Assembly (NCBI RefSeq): GCF_041435195.1
Contig: NZ_CP108106.1
Span: forward strand, 6,301,501 to 6,365,500
From: Streptomyces sp. NBC_00224
GTDB lineage: Bacteria; Actinomycetota; Actinomycetes; Streptomycetales; Streptomycetaceae
DNA: 64,000 bases
Direction of reading: 5' to 3'
A program made the position numbers and the translations under genes. Below, piece by piece: positions 31,647-39,471 of the stretch (position 1 is its first letter; every line of letters begins with the position of its first letter). Below the pieces are notes generated by a model. The model had not been told where the DNA came from and made no database searches. It saw only the letters and a list, made by a program, of their open reading frames with translations.

Positions 31647-32348
31647 TCAGAGCGCCGGGGGCACCATCGTGAAGCGGGCCAGTACGGCGGCGCGCACGGT
31701 CTGGCGCTGAGGCTCCAGATCGAGCTCCGGGACGGCCTCCGGCGCGCCGCCGCCGTACCCCGCCGCGCGCATCATCCCGGGCGCCGCCGCCGGATACGGC
31801 CGCGCGTCCTCGGCGCCCTCGTCGGCCAGTTCGAGCAGCGCCACCAGCTCGCTGCCGAGCGCCGTCGCGTACTCGCGGGCGCGCTCCACCGCCTGCTCGA
31901 CGGCCCGGCGGCGGGCCTTCCCGTACGCGGGCGAGGCCGGGCGCAGGCCCCACCAGGGGCCGTCCACCCGGGTCAGTTCGAGGGAGGCCAGGCGCGAGAC
32001 GAGTTCGCCGAGCGCCGTGAAGTCACCGAGCTCCACCGTCACCCGCACCTGCCCGTGGTACGCGCGGACCCGCTCGCCCCGGCCGTGCCTGCCCAGTTCG
32101 GGGCTGACCGAGAACGAGCCCGTCTCCAACTGCTCCACCGCCTCCCCGTACGACTTGACGAGGTCGAGGACGGCCGCGTTGCGGCGGGTGAGGTCCTCCA
32201 GCGCGGTACGGCGGTCGGTGCCGCGCGCGGTGACCGTCACACCGAGCCGGGCGATCTCCGGGTCGACGTCGAGCACGGCCTCGCCCCGGACCGCGATCCG
32301 GGGGGCTTCGGGGGTGCCGTAGGGCAGGTGCGGGGACGGCTGGGTCAT
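31647..32348 (-). CDS. SIMPL (DUF541) domain protein
   Basis: 233 aa. RIAVRGEAVLDVDPEIARLGVTVTARGTDRRTALEDLTRRNAAVLDLVKSYGEAVEQLETGSFSVSPEL is the classic DUF541/SIMPL N-terminal pattern, and ARRRAVEQAVERAREYATALGSELVALLELADEG its C-terminal half. SIMPL proteins include periplasmic oligomers and BP26-like antigens; here no signal peptide is visible, so it may be cytoplasmic. An in-frame upstream ATG exists, but ATG 32348 has a GGGAG site and gives the family start MTQPSPHLPYG. Divergent from the 59-aa ORF and LuxR-type regulator with about 290 bp of patterned intergenic DNA. Confidence 0.88.
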   Translation of the reverse strand: MTQPSPHLPYGTPEAPRIAVRGEAVLDVDPEIARLGVTVTARGTDRRTALEDLTRRNAAVLDLVKSYGEAVEQLETGSFSVSPELGRHGRGERVRAYHGQVRVTVELGDFTALGELVSRLASLELTRVDGPWWGLRPASPAYGKARRRAVEQAVERAREYATALGSELVALLELADEGAEDARPYPAAAPGMMRAAGYGGGAPEAVPELDLEPQRQTVRAAVLARFTMVPPAL

Positions 32349-32438
32349 CTCGGCTCCCTGGGGTGGCTGGGTGCGGCCCACTCTTCCACCGGCCCGCCCC
32401 CAAGGCATCCACCGCACGTCTGAGGGGGCGGGCCGACA

Positions 32439-32522
32439 TCTAAGTCCCCCCTGCCGGATCTAAGTCCCCCGCCGGGCGCCTAAGTCCCCCGCCCCGCCGC
32501 CCGCCGCGCGTCTAAGGCCCCG
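32439..32522. promoter_or_regulatory. Phased direct repeats CTAAGTCCCCC, 20-bp period
   Basis: CTAAGTCCCCC occurs at 32440-32450, 32460-32470 and 32480-32490, exactly 20 bp apart, with a fourth related CTAAGGCCCC at 32512-32521. The reverse reading GGGGGACTTAG contains GGGACTT, the half-site familiar from DevR/DosR-type (NarL-class) boxes. The array lies between the SIMPL gene (minus) and the 59-aa ORF plus LuxR-type regulator (plus), so a tandem-binding NarL/LuxR-class protein, possibly the downstream regulator itself, is the natural candidate. The rest of 32349-32642 holds a CGGCAC/GTGCCG repeat (32537-32557) and the leader hairpin below. Confidence 0.65.
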
Positions 32523-32575
32523 CCGCCGTGCGGATGCGGCACTCTCCCGATGTGCCGGGACCCCCTGGGAGGCGA

Positions 32576-32613
32576 GAGTTGAGGCATCGCAGGAAGCGAT
32601 GAACCACCAACTC
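32576..32613 (+). promoter_or_regulatory. Structured leader before the 59-aa ORF
   Basis: Outer stem GAGTTG (32576-32581) with CAACTC (32608-32613); inner stem CATCGC (32585-32590) with GCGATG (32596-32601) around loop AGGAA. The loop contains a Shine-Dalgarno-like AGGA followed 3 nt later by an ATG (32599) opening a 23-codon frame that overlaps the 59-aa ORF. Possible 5' UTR structure; function unknown. Confidence 0.4.
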
Positions 32614-32642
32614 AAGCCCCCCGGGGCGACAGGGAGCCGAAG

Positions 32643-32822
32643 ATGTTCCAGTACGAGATGCACAAGGTGAACCAGGCCGAGCTGCTCCGCGAGGCCGCCG
32701 CCCAGCGGCTGGTCCGCCAGGCCCGCGTGGCCCGCCGGGCCCGCCGGAACGCCGATCACGAAGCCGAAGGGCGGGTGAACCACCTCCGGGACCTGCGCGA
32801 CCGTTTCGCGCACGCCGCCTGA
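32643..32822 (+). CDS. Small basic helical protein, 59 aa
   Basis: Short ORF with a GGGAG ribosome site 6 nt before its ATG. The sequence is almost entirely helix-forming and Arg/Ala-rich (AELLREAAAQRLVRQARVARRARRNADHEAEGRVNHL), like a family of small streptomycete proteins I recall only as hypothetical. It ends 18 bp before the large LuxR-type regulator and probably shares its mRNA. No function is recognised; a basic amphipathic helix could bind nucleic acid or a partner protein. Confidence 0.7.
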   Translation: MFQYEMHKVNQAELLREAAAQRLVRQARVARRARRNADHEAEGRVNHLRDLRDRFAHAA

Positions 32823-32840
32823 GCGCCCGCGAGAACCGCG

Positions 32841-35800
32841 ATGACCTTGATCGTCACCACGGGTGCCGCTGGACCGGACGGCTGTGCGATGCTCGGCGAC
32901 GTGGAGACCAGGTCTTTCAGCCCCGTGTTCGTCGGCCGCGCCGGTGAACTGACCGCCTTGAACGAAGCGCTCGCCCGCGCCACCGCGGGCGAGCCGCAGG
33001 CGTTGCTGCTGGGCGGTGAGGCCGGCGTGGGCAAGACCCGGCTCATCGAGGAGTTCACCAGCGCCGCCTGCGACGCCGGAGCAGTGGTCGCGGTCGGCGG
33101 CTGCGTCGAAATCGGCGCCGACGGCCTGCCCTTCGCCCCGTTCTCCACCGCCCTGCGCACCCTGCGACGCCGACTGCCCGACGAACTCGCCGCGGCCGCC
33201 GAAGGCCAGGAGGAGGAGCTGGCCCGGCTGCTGCCGGAGCTCGGCGAGGCCAGCCGGGAGAGCGGCGAGGACGGCACCGCCCGCCTCTTCGAACTCACCG
33301 TACGGCTCCTGGAGCGGACCGCTGCCGACCGCACGGTCGTCCTGGTGCTCGAAGACCTGCACTGGGCGGACGCCTCCACCCGCCATCTGCTCGCCTATCT
33401 CCTGCGCACCCTGCGGCGCGGCCGGCTCGTCGTCGTCGCCACCTACCGCGCCGACGACATCCACCGCCGCCACCCGCTGCGCCCCCTGCTCGCCGAACTC
33501 GACCGGCTGCGCACGGTCCGGCGCATCGAGCTGTCCCGCTTCAACCGGGGCGAGGTCCACCGCCAGCTCACCGGGATCCTCGCCGCCGAACCCGAACAGG
33601 CGCTGGTGGACGAGATCTTCGCGCGCTCCGACGGCAACGCCTTCTTCGTCGAGGAGCTGAGCGTGTGCCACGAGTCGGGCTGCGTCCCCGGCGGCGGCCT
33701 CAGCGAGTCCCTGCGCGACCTGCTGCTCGTACGGGTCGAGACGCTGTCCGAGGACGCCCAGCTCGTCGTGCGCATCCTCGCCGAAGGCGGCTCCACCGTG
33801 GAGCACCCGCTGCTCGCCGCGGTGTGCCGGCTCGCCGAGGACGACCTCAACGCGGCGCTGCGGGCGGCCGTCGGCGCCAACATCCTGCTGCCGACGGAGG
33901 ACGGCGACGGCTACCGGTTCCGGCACTCGCTGGTCCGCGAGGCGGTCAGCGACGACCTGCTGCCCGGCGAGCGCTCCCGCCTCAACCGCCGTTACGCCCA
34001 GGCCCTGGAGGCCGACCCTTCGCTGGTCCGCGCGGATGTGCACGCCACCCGCCTGGCCAGCTACTGGTACTGCGCGCACGACGCCGCCAAGGCGCTGCCC
34101 GTGGTGCTGCGCGCCGCCGTCGAGGCGCGCAAGCGGCACGCCTACTCCGAGCAGCTGCGCCTGCTCGAACGCGGCATGGAGCTGTGGGAGTCGGTCCCCG
34201 CCGAAGTCCGCGCCGATCTGCGCCCGCTGGACTACGCGGGCGCCTACCCCTCGTGCGGCACCTGCGACCCCGCCACCACCCCGCTCGGCTATCTCGACCT
34301 GCTCGCCGAGGCGGCCGTCGCGGCCCGCTTCTGCGGTGAGCGCGAGCGCGCCGTGAAGATAGCCAAGCGCGCGCTGCGGCTCATCGAGTCCGACGAGGCG
34401 GACGCCCCGCCCGGCACCCCGCACGGCGACCCGCTGCGGGCCGCCTGGTTCTGGACCGAGCTCGCCAAGCTGGTGCAGAACCTCGGGCGCGGTGACGGCT
34501 GGGACGAGATCGCCACCGCCCAGGAGCTGGTGCGCGGGCTGCCGCCGTCCGCCGTGCACGCGGCGGTCCTGGCCACCGCCGCGGGCTGGGGCATGCTGCA
34601 CCGCCCCGGACCCGAGTCGCTCGCCGCCGCCGAACGGGCCGTGGAGTACGCCAAGTTGGTCGACGCCGAGGAGACCGAGCTCAACGCCCGGCTCACCCTC
34701 GGCGGCCTGATGGTCGACGCGGGCGACATCGAGGGCGGCCTCGCCATGATGCGCGGGGTCGTCGACCGCTCGCTGGAGCTCGGTCTCGTCGGTGAGGCGG
34801 GCCGCGGCCATGTGAACCTCTCCTCCAGTCTCGAATCGGTCGGCCGCTCCCAGGAGGCCGCGCGAACCGCGGCTGAGGGCGTACGGGTGTCGCGCAAGTA
34901 CGGCCTCCTCGACAACGAGGCCTGGGCCGCGGCCAACGAGTCCGACGCCCTGCTCAGCCTCGGCCGCTGGGACGAGGTCATCGAGCGCGCCGAGTGGGTC
35001 CAGCGCTCCGCGGTGAGCGGCAAACCCAGGGGTTACGCCGCACTCCGTCTCGCCCAACTCTTCTTGGCGCGCGGCGATTTGGAGCTCGCTGCCGCCCGTC
35101 TCACCGATGCCATCGGCTACTTCGGTGCCCGCGACCCGCTCCCGCAGAGCGCGGTGCCGGTGGCCCGGGCCGAGCTGGCCGTCGCGGCCGGGCAGGGCCG
35201 GTTCGCCGACGCGCGGGCCGGGCTCGCCCGTGCGGTCGAGGCCGGCTTCCCGCCCGGCACCCAGCGGTACGGCTGGCCACTGCTGATCGACGCCGCCGCC
35301 GTGGAGGCCGATCTGCGCGGGCTGCCCGCCGCCGGGCCCGGCCGGACGGAGGCCCTGGCCCTGATCCGCTCGGCGGCCCGGACGATGCCCACCCCCAGCC
35401 CGCTCGCCAAGGCGTACGCCCTGTGCGTCGAGGCGGAGCTGGCTCGCGCCGAGGGCCAGGACGGCGCGGCCCGCTGGGAGGCGGCCGCCACCGCGCTCCA
35501 GCCGCTTGAGCGCCCGTACGAACTCGCCCGGGTCTGCCACCGGTGGGCCGCCGCGCTGCTCGCCGAGGGCAACCAGCGCGACACCGTCGGCACGCTGCTG
35601 CGGCAGTCGTACTCCGCCGCCGTACGCCTCGGGGCCCGGCCGCTCGTGGAGGAGCTGGAGCTGCTGGCCCGCCGGGCCCGGCTGCCGCTCACCGCGCCGG
35701 AGCCCGCCGTCCCGGACGAGGCCGCCGACCCCGCCGGGGCGCTCGGGCTGACCAGCCGCGAGCAGGACGTCCTGCGCCTGGTCGCCGTGGGGCACAGCAA

Positions 35801-35948
35801 CCGCCAGATCGCCGAGGAGCTGTACATCTCCCCGAAGACGGCCAGCGTGCACGTCTCCAACATCCTGGCCAAGCTGGGCGTCTCGGGCCGGGGCGAGGCC
35901 GCCGCGCTGGCCCACCGGCTCAACCTCTTCACCGACAGGGCGGCCTGA
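32841..35948 (+). CDS. Large ATP-binding LuxR-family regulator (LAL/MalT-like)
   Basis: 1035 aa. An N-terminal AAA domain begins FVGRAGELTALNEALARA, Walker A is GEAGVGKT (residues 59-66) and Walker B-like LVLEDLHWAD. A long helical TPR-like middle (about 380-930) is the effector or protein-binding part. The C-terminal HTH is LTSREQDVLRLVAVGHSNRQIAEELYISPKTASVHVSNILAKLGVSGRGEAAALAHRL (970-1027), classic LuxR/NarL type. LAL proteins are ATP-dependent activators, often of secondary metabolism or sugar use. ATG 32841 is listed; ATG 32889 (MLGDVETRSFSPVFVGRA) is a good alternative because similarity starts there. Repeats upstream at 32439-32522 may be its own target. Confidence 0.92.
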   Translation: MTLIVTTGAAGPDGCAMLGDVETRSFSPVFVGRAGELTALNEALARATAGEPQALLLGGEAGVGKTRLIEEFTSAACDAGAVVAVGGCVEIGADGLPFAPFSTALRTLRRRLPDELAAAAEGQEEELARLLPELGEASRESGEDGTARLFELTVRLLERTAADRTVVLVLEDLHWADASTRHLLAYLLRTLRRGRLVVVATYRADDIHRRHPLRPLLAELDRLRTVRRIELSRFNRGEVHRQLTGILAAEPEQALVDEIFARSDGNAFFVEELSVCHESGCVPGGGLSESLRDLLLVRVETLSEDAQLVVRILAEGGSTVEHPLLAAVCRLAEDDLNAALRAAVGANILLPTEDGDGYRFRHSLVREAVSDDLLPGERSRLNRRYAQALEADPSLVRADVHATRLASYWYCAHDAAKALPVVLRAAVEARKRHAYSEQLRLLERGMELWESVPAEVRADLRPLDYAGAYPSCGTCDPATTPLGYLDLLAEAAVAARFCGERERAVKIAKRALRLIESDEADAPPGTPHGDPLRAAWFWTELAKLVQNLGRGDGWDEIATAQELVRGLPPSAVHAAVLATAAGWGMLHRPGPESLAAAERAVEYAKLVDAEETELNARLTLGGLMVDAGDIEGGLAMMRGVVDRSLELGLVGEAGRGHVNLSSSLESVGRSQEAARTAAEGVRVSRKYGLLDNEAWAAANESDALLSLGRWDEVIERAEWVQRSAVSGKPRGYAALRLAQLFLARGDLELAAARLTDAIGYFGARDPLPQSAVPVARAELAVAAGQGRFADARAGLARAVEAGFPPGTQRYGWPLLIDAAAVEADLRGLPAAGPGRTEALALIRSAARTMPTPSPLAKAYALCVEAELARAEGQDGAARWEAAATALQPLERPYELARVCHRWAAALLAEGNQRDTVGTLLRQSYSAAVRLGARPLVEELELLARRARLPLTAPEPAVPDEAADPAGALGLTSREQDVLRLVAVGHSNRQIAEELYISPKTASVHVSNILAKLGVSGRGEAAALAHRLNLFTDRAA

Positions 35949-36005
35949 GCGGGGGCGCGGGGTGCGGGGCGCGGCTCGGCGTGCCCGCGCCCCGTGCTCC
36001 TGCGC

Positions 36006-37163
36006 CTACGTCACCTCCAGTTCCAGGATCTTGTCGTCGCCCGGCTTCGGGGTGCCCCGGCCGTCGGTCGCGCTGGTGACCAGGAGCAGGGTGTGCGGCC
36101 CCGTCGCCATCACCGTCCGCAGCCGTCCGTACGTGGACGTCAGGAACGCCTCGGGCCGCGCGAGCGGTTTGGTGCCGTCGAGCGGGATGCGCCACAGCCG
36201 CTCGCCGCGCAGGGACGCCATCCAGATGCTGCCCGCCGCGTACGCGATACCGCTCGGTGAGGCGTCCGCGGTCTTCCACTGCTCCACCGGGTCCACGAAC
36301 CCCGGCTTGTTCCCCTTGCCCTCGACCACCGGCCAGCCGTCGTTCTCACCCGGCCCGATCACGTTCAGCTCGTCCCAGGTGTCCTGGCCGAACTCCGAGG
36401 CCCACAGCCGCTTCGCGCCGTCCCAGGCGAGGCCCTGCACATTGCGGTGGCCGTACGAGTACACCACCGAGTCCGCGTCGGGGTTGCCGTGCACCGGCTG
36501 TCCGTCCGGCGTCATCCGCAGGATCTTGCCGCCCAGCGACTTCTTGTCCTGGGCCAGACCCCGGTCGCCCGTCTCGCCCGTGCCCGCGTACAGCATCTTG
36601 TCCGGGCCGAAGGCGATCCGGCCGCCGTTGTGGATGGTGCCCTTGGGGATGCCCCGCAGGATGGTGTCGGGCGCGCCCAGCTGCTCGCCCGCCGGGCGCT
36701 TCTCGTCGTAGATCATGCGGGCGATGCGGTTGTCGGACTCGGTGGTGAAGTACGCGTACACCTGGTGGTCCGAGGCGTACGCGGGGGAGAGCGCGAGGCC
36801 GAGGAGGCCGCCCTCGCCGCCCGGTTCGACCCCCGGCACGCTGCCGATCACGGTCTGTTTTCCGGCCGAGTCGATCCGGCTCACCGTGCCCTCGTCGCGC
36901 GAGGCGACCAGCAGGCCCCCGTCGGGCAGCGGGGCCACGCCCCAGGGCGACTTCAGGCCCTGGGCCACGGTTCTGGTGACCTTCACCGAGCCCTTCGGTG
37001 GTGGGAGATCGGCGGCGGGCGTGGAGGCCGAGGCCCCCGGGGAGCTGGGCGCGGGCGTCGAGCGGACGCCGCCGTCGGGCCGCGGGGCGGTCCCGGACGA
37101 GCACCCGGCCGCGAGCACCAGCACGGCAGCGGCCAACAGGGCCGTCACAGCAGGACGTTGCAC
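36006..37163 (-). CDS. Sorbosone/glucose-dehydrogenase-like beta-propeller lipoprotein (PQQ type)
   Basis: Extracytoplasmic lipoprotein of 385 aa. Signal LLAAAVLVLAAGCSSG has lipobox LAAGC; a Ser/Pro/Ala-rich linker follows to about residue 55. The rest is a six-bladed GSDH propeller: GLKSPWGVAPLPDGGLLVASRDEG, GGEGGLLGLALSPAY, IHNGGRIAFGPDKMLYAGTGETGD, GHRNVQGLAWDG, ASEFGQDTWDELNVIGPGENDGWP. The H-N-G-G-R and GHRNxQG residues correspond to the PQQ-sugar-dehydrogenase active site. Substrate and cofactor use are not established for the actinobacterial group. Converges with the LuxR-type gene. The 190 bp upstream hold a GGCCGCAC-rich tandem region (37284-37335). Confidence 0.88.
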   Translation of the reverse strand: MQRPAVTALLAAAVLVLAAGCSSGTAPRPDGGVRSTPAPSSPGASASTPAADLPPPKGSVKVTRTVAQGLKSPWGVAPLPDGGLLVASRDEGTVSRIDSAGKQTVIGSVPGVEPGGEGGLLGLALSPAYASDHQVYAYFTTESDNRIARMIYDEKRPAGEQLGAPDTILRGIPKGTIHNGGRIAFGPDKMLYAGTGETGDRGLAQDKKSLGGKILRMTPDGQPVHGNPDADSVVYSYGHRNVQGLAWDGAKRLWASEFGQDTWDELNVIGPGENDGWPVVEGKGNKPGFVDPVEQWKTADASPSGIAYAAGSIWMASLRGERLWRIPLDGTKPLARPEAFLTSTYGRLRTVMATGPHTLLLVTSATDGRGTPKPGDDKILELEVT

Positions 37164-37354
37164 GGTTCGCTTCCTTTCGAGCGGCTGCGGTCTCTACCGT
37201 ACTTACACCGCCCGAGCCACTCAGGTTCCCGATCGCGTTTCCGGCGCTCCGGGGAACCGCCGGCTGCCGCGGAAACCCGACCGGGGCCCGGCCGCACCCC
37301 GGCCGCACCTCGGCCGACCCCGGCCGCACCCGGGCACCCCCACCCGCCCCGCCC

Positions 37355-38356
37355 TCAGTCCCAGGACCCCCGCGCCCCCGGCAGCCGTTCGATCTCCGCC
37401 TCGTCCCGGGCCGTCAGGGCGAGCCCGGCCGCCGCGGCGTTCTCGCGGGCCCACTCCTCGCGCTTGGTGCCCGGGACCGGCACCACGTGCGGGCCCCGGC
37501 CGAGCAGCCAGGCCAGGGCGACCTGGGCCGGGGTCACCTCGTCCCCGTGGCGCGCCGCGACCCGGCGCAGCCCCACCACCACGGGCTGGTTGGCCGCCAT
37601 CATCTCGGCGGTGAAGCGGGGGTGCCGGGCCCGTACGTCCTCCGGCTCGAAGCCCTGGCCGGGGGTGAGCGTGCCGGTGAGGAAGCCGTTGCCGAGCGGC
37701 ATCGCGGCCAGGAAGCCCACTCCCCGCGCCGCACACCACGGCAGCAGCCCGTCCAGCGCCTCGCGCGACCACACCGACAGCTCCGCCTGGATGGCGCTGA
37801 CCGGGAAGACCTGCTGTACGCGCTCCAGTTGACGAATCGTCACTTCATAAGGGGCGCCGGACCGGCGGGCCCTCGGTGCGCCGCCCGTCGCGCACACCCC
37901 GAGCGCCCGCACCTTGCCCGCCGTCACCAGCTCCGCCATCGCGCCCCAGGTCTCCTCGACCGGCACCTCGGGGTCCGCCCGGTGCAGCTGGTAGAGGTCG
38001 ATCACATCCGTCTGGAGCCGCCGCAGCGAGGCGTCGCAGGCGCGCTTCACATAGCCGGGCCGCCCATTGGCCACGACATGTGCGTCGCCGCCGACGAGCA
38101 GCCCGCACTTGGTGGCGACGAAAGCCTCGGCCCGCCGCTCCTTCAGCGCCCGGCCCACCAGCAGCTCGTTCTTGAACGGGCCGTACATGTCCGCGGTGTC
38201 GAGCAGAGTGGACCCGGCGTCGAGCGCGGCGTGCACGGCGCGCAGCGAGCGGTCCCCGCGCTGCTGCGACGTGGTGTATCCCCAGCTCATCGGCATACAG
38301 CCGAGGCCGATCGCGCCCACCTCCAGGGCCGCCGCACCGATAGTCCTGCGCTCCAA
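37355..38356 (-). CDS. Aldo/keto reductase
   Basis: NADPH-dependent (alpha/beta)8-barrel oxidoreductase of 333 aa. Catalytic residues are in LLDTADMYGP (Asp, Tyr), VATKCGL (Lys) and YQLHRADP (His); the cofactor region is VPVPGTKREEWARENAAA. The only start that keeps the family N-terminus (ERRTIGAAALEVGAIGLGCMPMSWGY) is a TTG at 38356; no ATG or GTG exists before the upstream in-frame stop at 38399. GGGGAG abuts the TTG with no spacing, so translation may be weak or leaderless. Divergent from the 2-hydroxyacid dehydrogenase, 83 bp apart. Confidence 0.9.
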   Translation of the reverse strand: MERRTIGAAALEVGAIGLGCMPMSWGYTTSQQRGDRSLRAVHAALDAGSTLLDTADMYGPFKNELLVGRALKERRAEAFVATKCGLLVGGDAHVVANGRPGYVKRACDASLRRLQTDVIDLYQLHRADPEVPVEETWGAMAELVTAGKVRALGVCATGGAPRARRSGAPYEVTIRQLERVQQVFPVSAIQAELSVWSREALDGLLPWCAARGVGFLAAMPLGNGFLTGTLTPGQGFEPEDVRARHPRFTAEMMAANQPVVVGLRRVAARHGDEVTPAQVALAWLLGRGPHVVPVPGTKREEWARENAAAAGLALTARDEAEIERLPGARGSWD

Positions 38357-38439
38357 CTCCCCGTACCCCTCCGTACCGCCCTGGGTGTGACCCCCAAACT
38401 AACCTCTGGCCGCCACCGGTCCTGACATAGCCTCCCGGC

Positions 38440-39378
38440 ATGACTGCAGACGTATGGATCCCCCTCCCGGCCGACGAGATCCCGGGCCTCCCCGACGGCC
38501 TCTCCTACCGCTTGTGGGACGGCGGTCCGGACTATCCCGCCGACCCCGCCGCCTGCGCCTTCTACGTGGTCCCGTACATGAAGGGCACCGCCACCGCGGT
38601 GCGGCCGCTCGCCGCGATGACCGGCGTACGGGTCGTGCAGACACTGTCGGCGGGCATCGACCACGTACAGCCGGGCCTGGGCGCGCTGCCGACGGGCGTA
38701 CGGCTCTGCAACGCGCGCGGTGTGCACGAGGCGTCCACCGCCGAGCTCACCCTCGCGCTGATCCTGGCCTCGCTGCGGGGCATTCCCTCGTTCGTCGCGG
38801 GGCAGGAGAAGGAGGAGTGGCGGTCCGGGTTCTATCCGGCCCTCGCCGACAAGTCGGTGCTGATCGTCGGGTACGGATCGATCGGCGCGGCCATCGAGGA
38901 CCGGCTCGCGCCATTTGAATGCGCCCGGGTGGCGCGCGTGGCGCGCTCCTGGCGCACGACTGCGCGCGGCCCAGTGCATCCCCTCACCGAATTGCCGGCA
39001 CTCCTTCCGGAAGCCGACGTGGTGGTCCTCTCCACGCCGCTCACCGAGCAGACGAAGGGCCTGGCGGGCGCAGAGTTCCTGGGCCGCATGAAGGACGGGG
39101 CGGTCCTGGTGAACGTGGCCCGGGGCCCGGTCGTGGACACCAAGGCGCTCCTCGCCGAGCTGGAGAGCGGCCGCATCCGCGCCGCCCTCGACGTCACCGA
39201 CCCCGAGCCGCTGCCCGCCGGACACCCGCTGTGGCATGCGCCGAACGTTCTGATCAGCCCTCATGTCGGGGGCTCCACTTCGGCGTTCCTGCCGCGCGCG
39301 AAGGCGCTGATCGCCCGTCAGCTGACCAAGTACGCGGCCGGGCAGCCGCTGGACAACGTGGTCCTGACGACCGAGTAG
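38440..39378 (+). CDS. D-isomer-specific 2-hydroxyacid dehydrogenase
   Basis: NAD(P)H-dependent dehydrogenase of 312 aa. The Rossmann motif is VGYGSIG near residue 146. Catalytic residues are Arg in VNVARGPVVDTKAL, Glu in DVTDPEPLPAGHPL and His in LISPHVGGSTSAF. N-terminal FYVVPYMKGT and VQTLSAGIDHV are typical of the glyoxylate/hydroxypyruvate reductase-like branch. At 38917-38990 the bases CATTTGAATGC and nearby are less GC-biased than the rest, but the frame is intact. The specific substrate is unknown; it is distinct from the true serA at 46666. Confidence 0.9.
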   Translation: MTADVWIPLPADEIPGLPDGLSYRLWDGGPDYPADPAACAFYVVPYMKGTATAVRPLAAMTGVRVVQTLSAGIDHVQPGLGALPTGVRLCNARGVHEASTAELTLALILASLRGIPSFVAGQEKEEWRSGFYPALADKSVLIVGYGSIGAAIEDRLAPFECARVARVARSWRTTARGPVHPLTELPALLPEADVVVLSTPLTEQTKGLAGAEFLGRMKDGAVLVNVARGPVVDTKALLAELESGRIRAALDVTDPEPLPAGHPLWHAPNVLISPHVGGSTSAFLPRAKALIARQLTKYAAGQPLDNVVLTTE

Positions 39379-39471
39379 GGCCCCGCCGCCTCCGATTGGC
39401 GACTCTGCGCACCGGCCCGAGTGCGATCCGTATCCACAACTCCCTTGGTGGTCACGGAGCGTAGAGGAACT

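Noticed and set aside
32460..35915. A 1151-codon minus-strand frame opposite the LuxR-type regulator.
   Set aside because: Antisense shadow of a gene with Walker motifs and a clean C-terminal HTH; the translation is Gly/Arg/Val-rich without domains.
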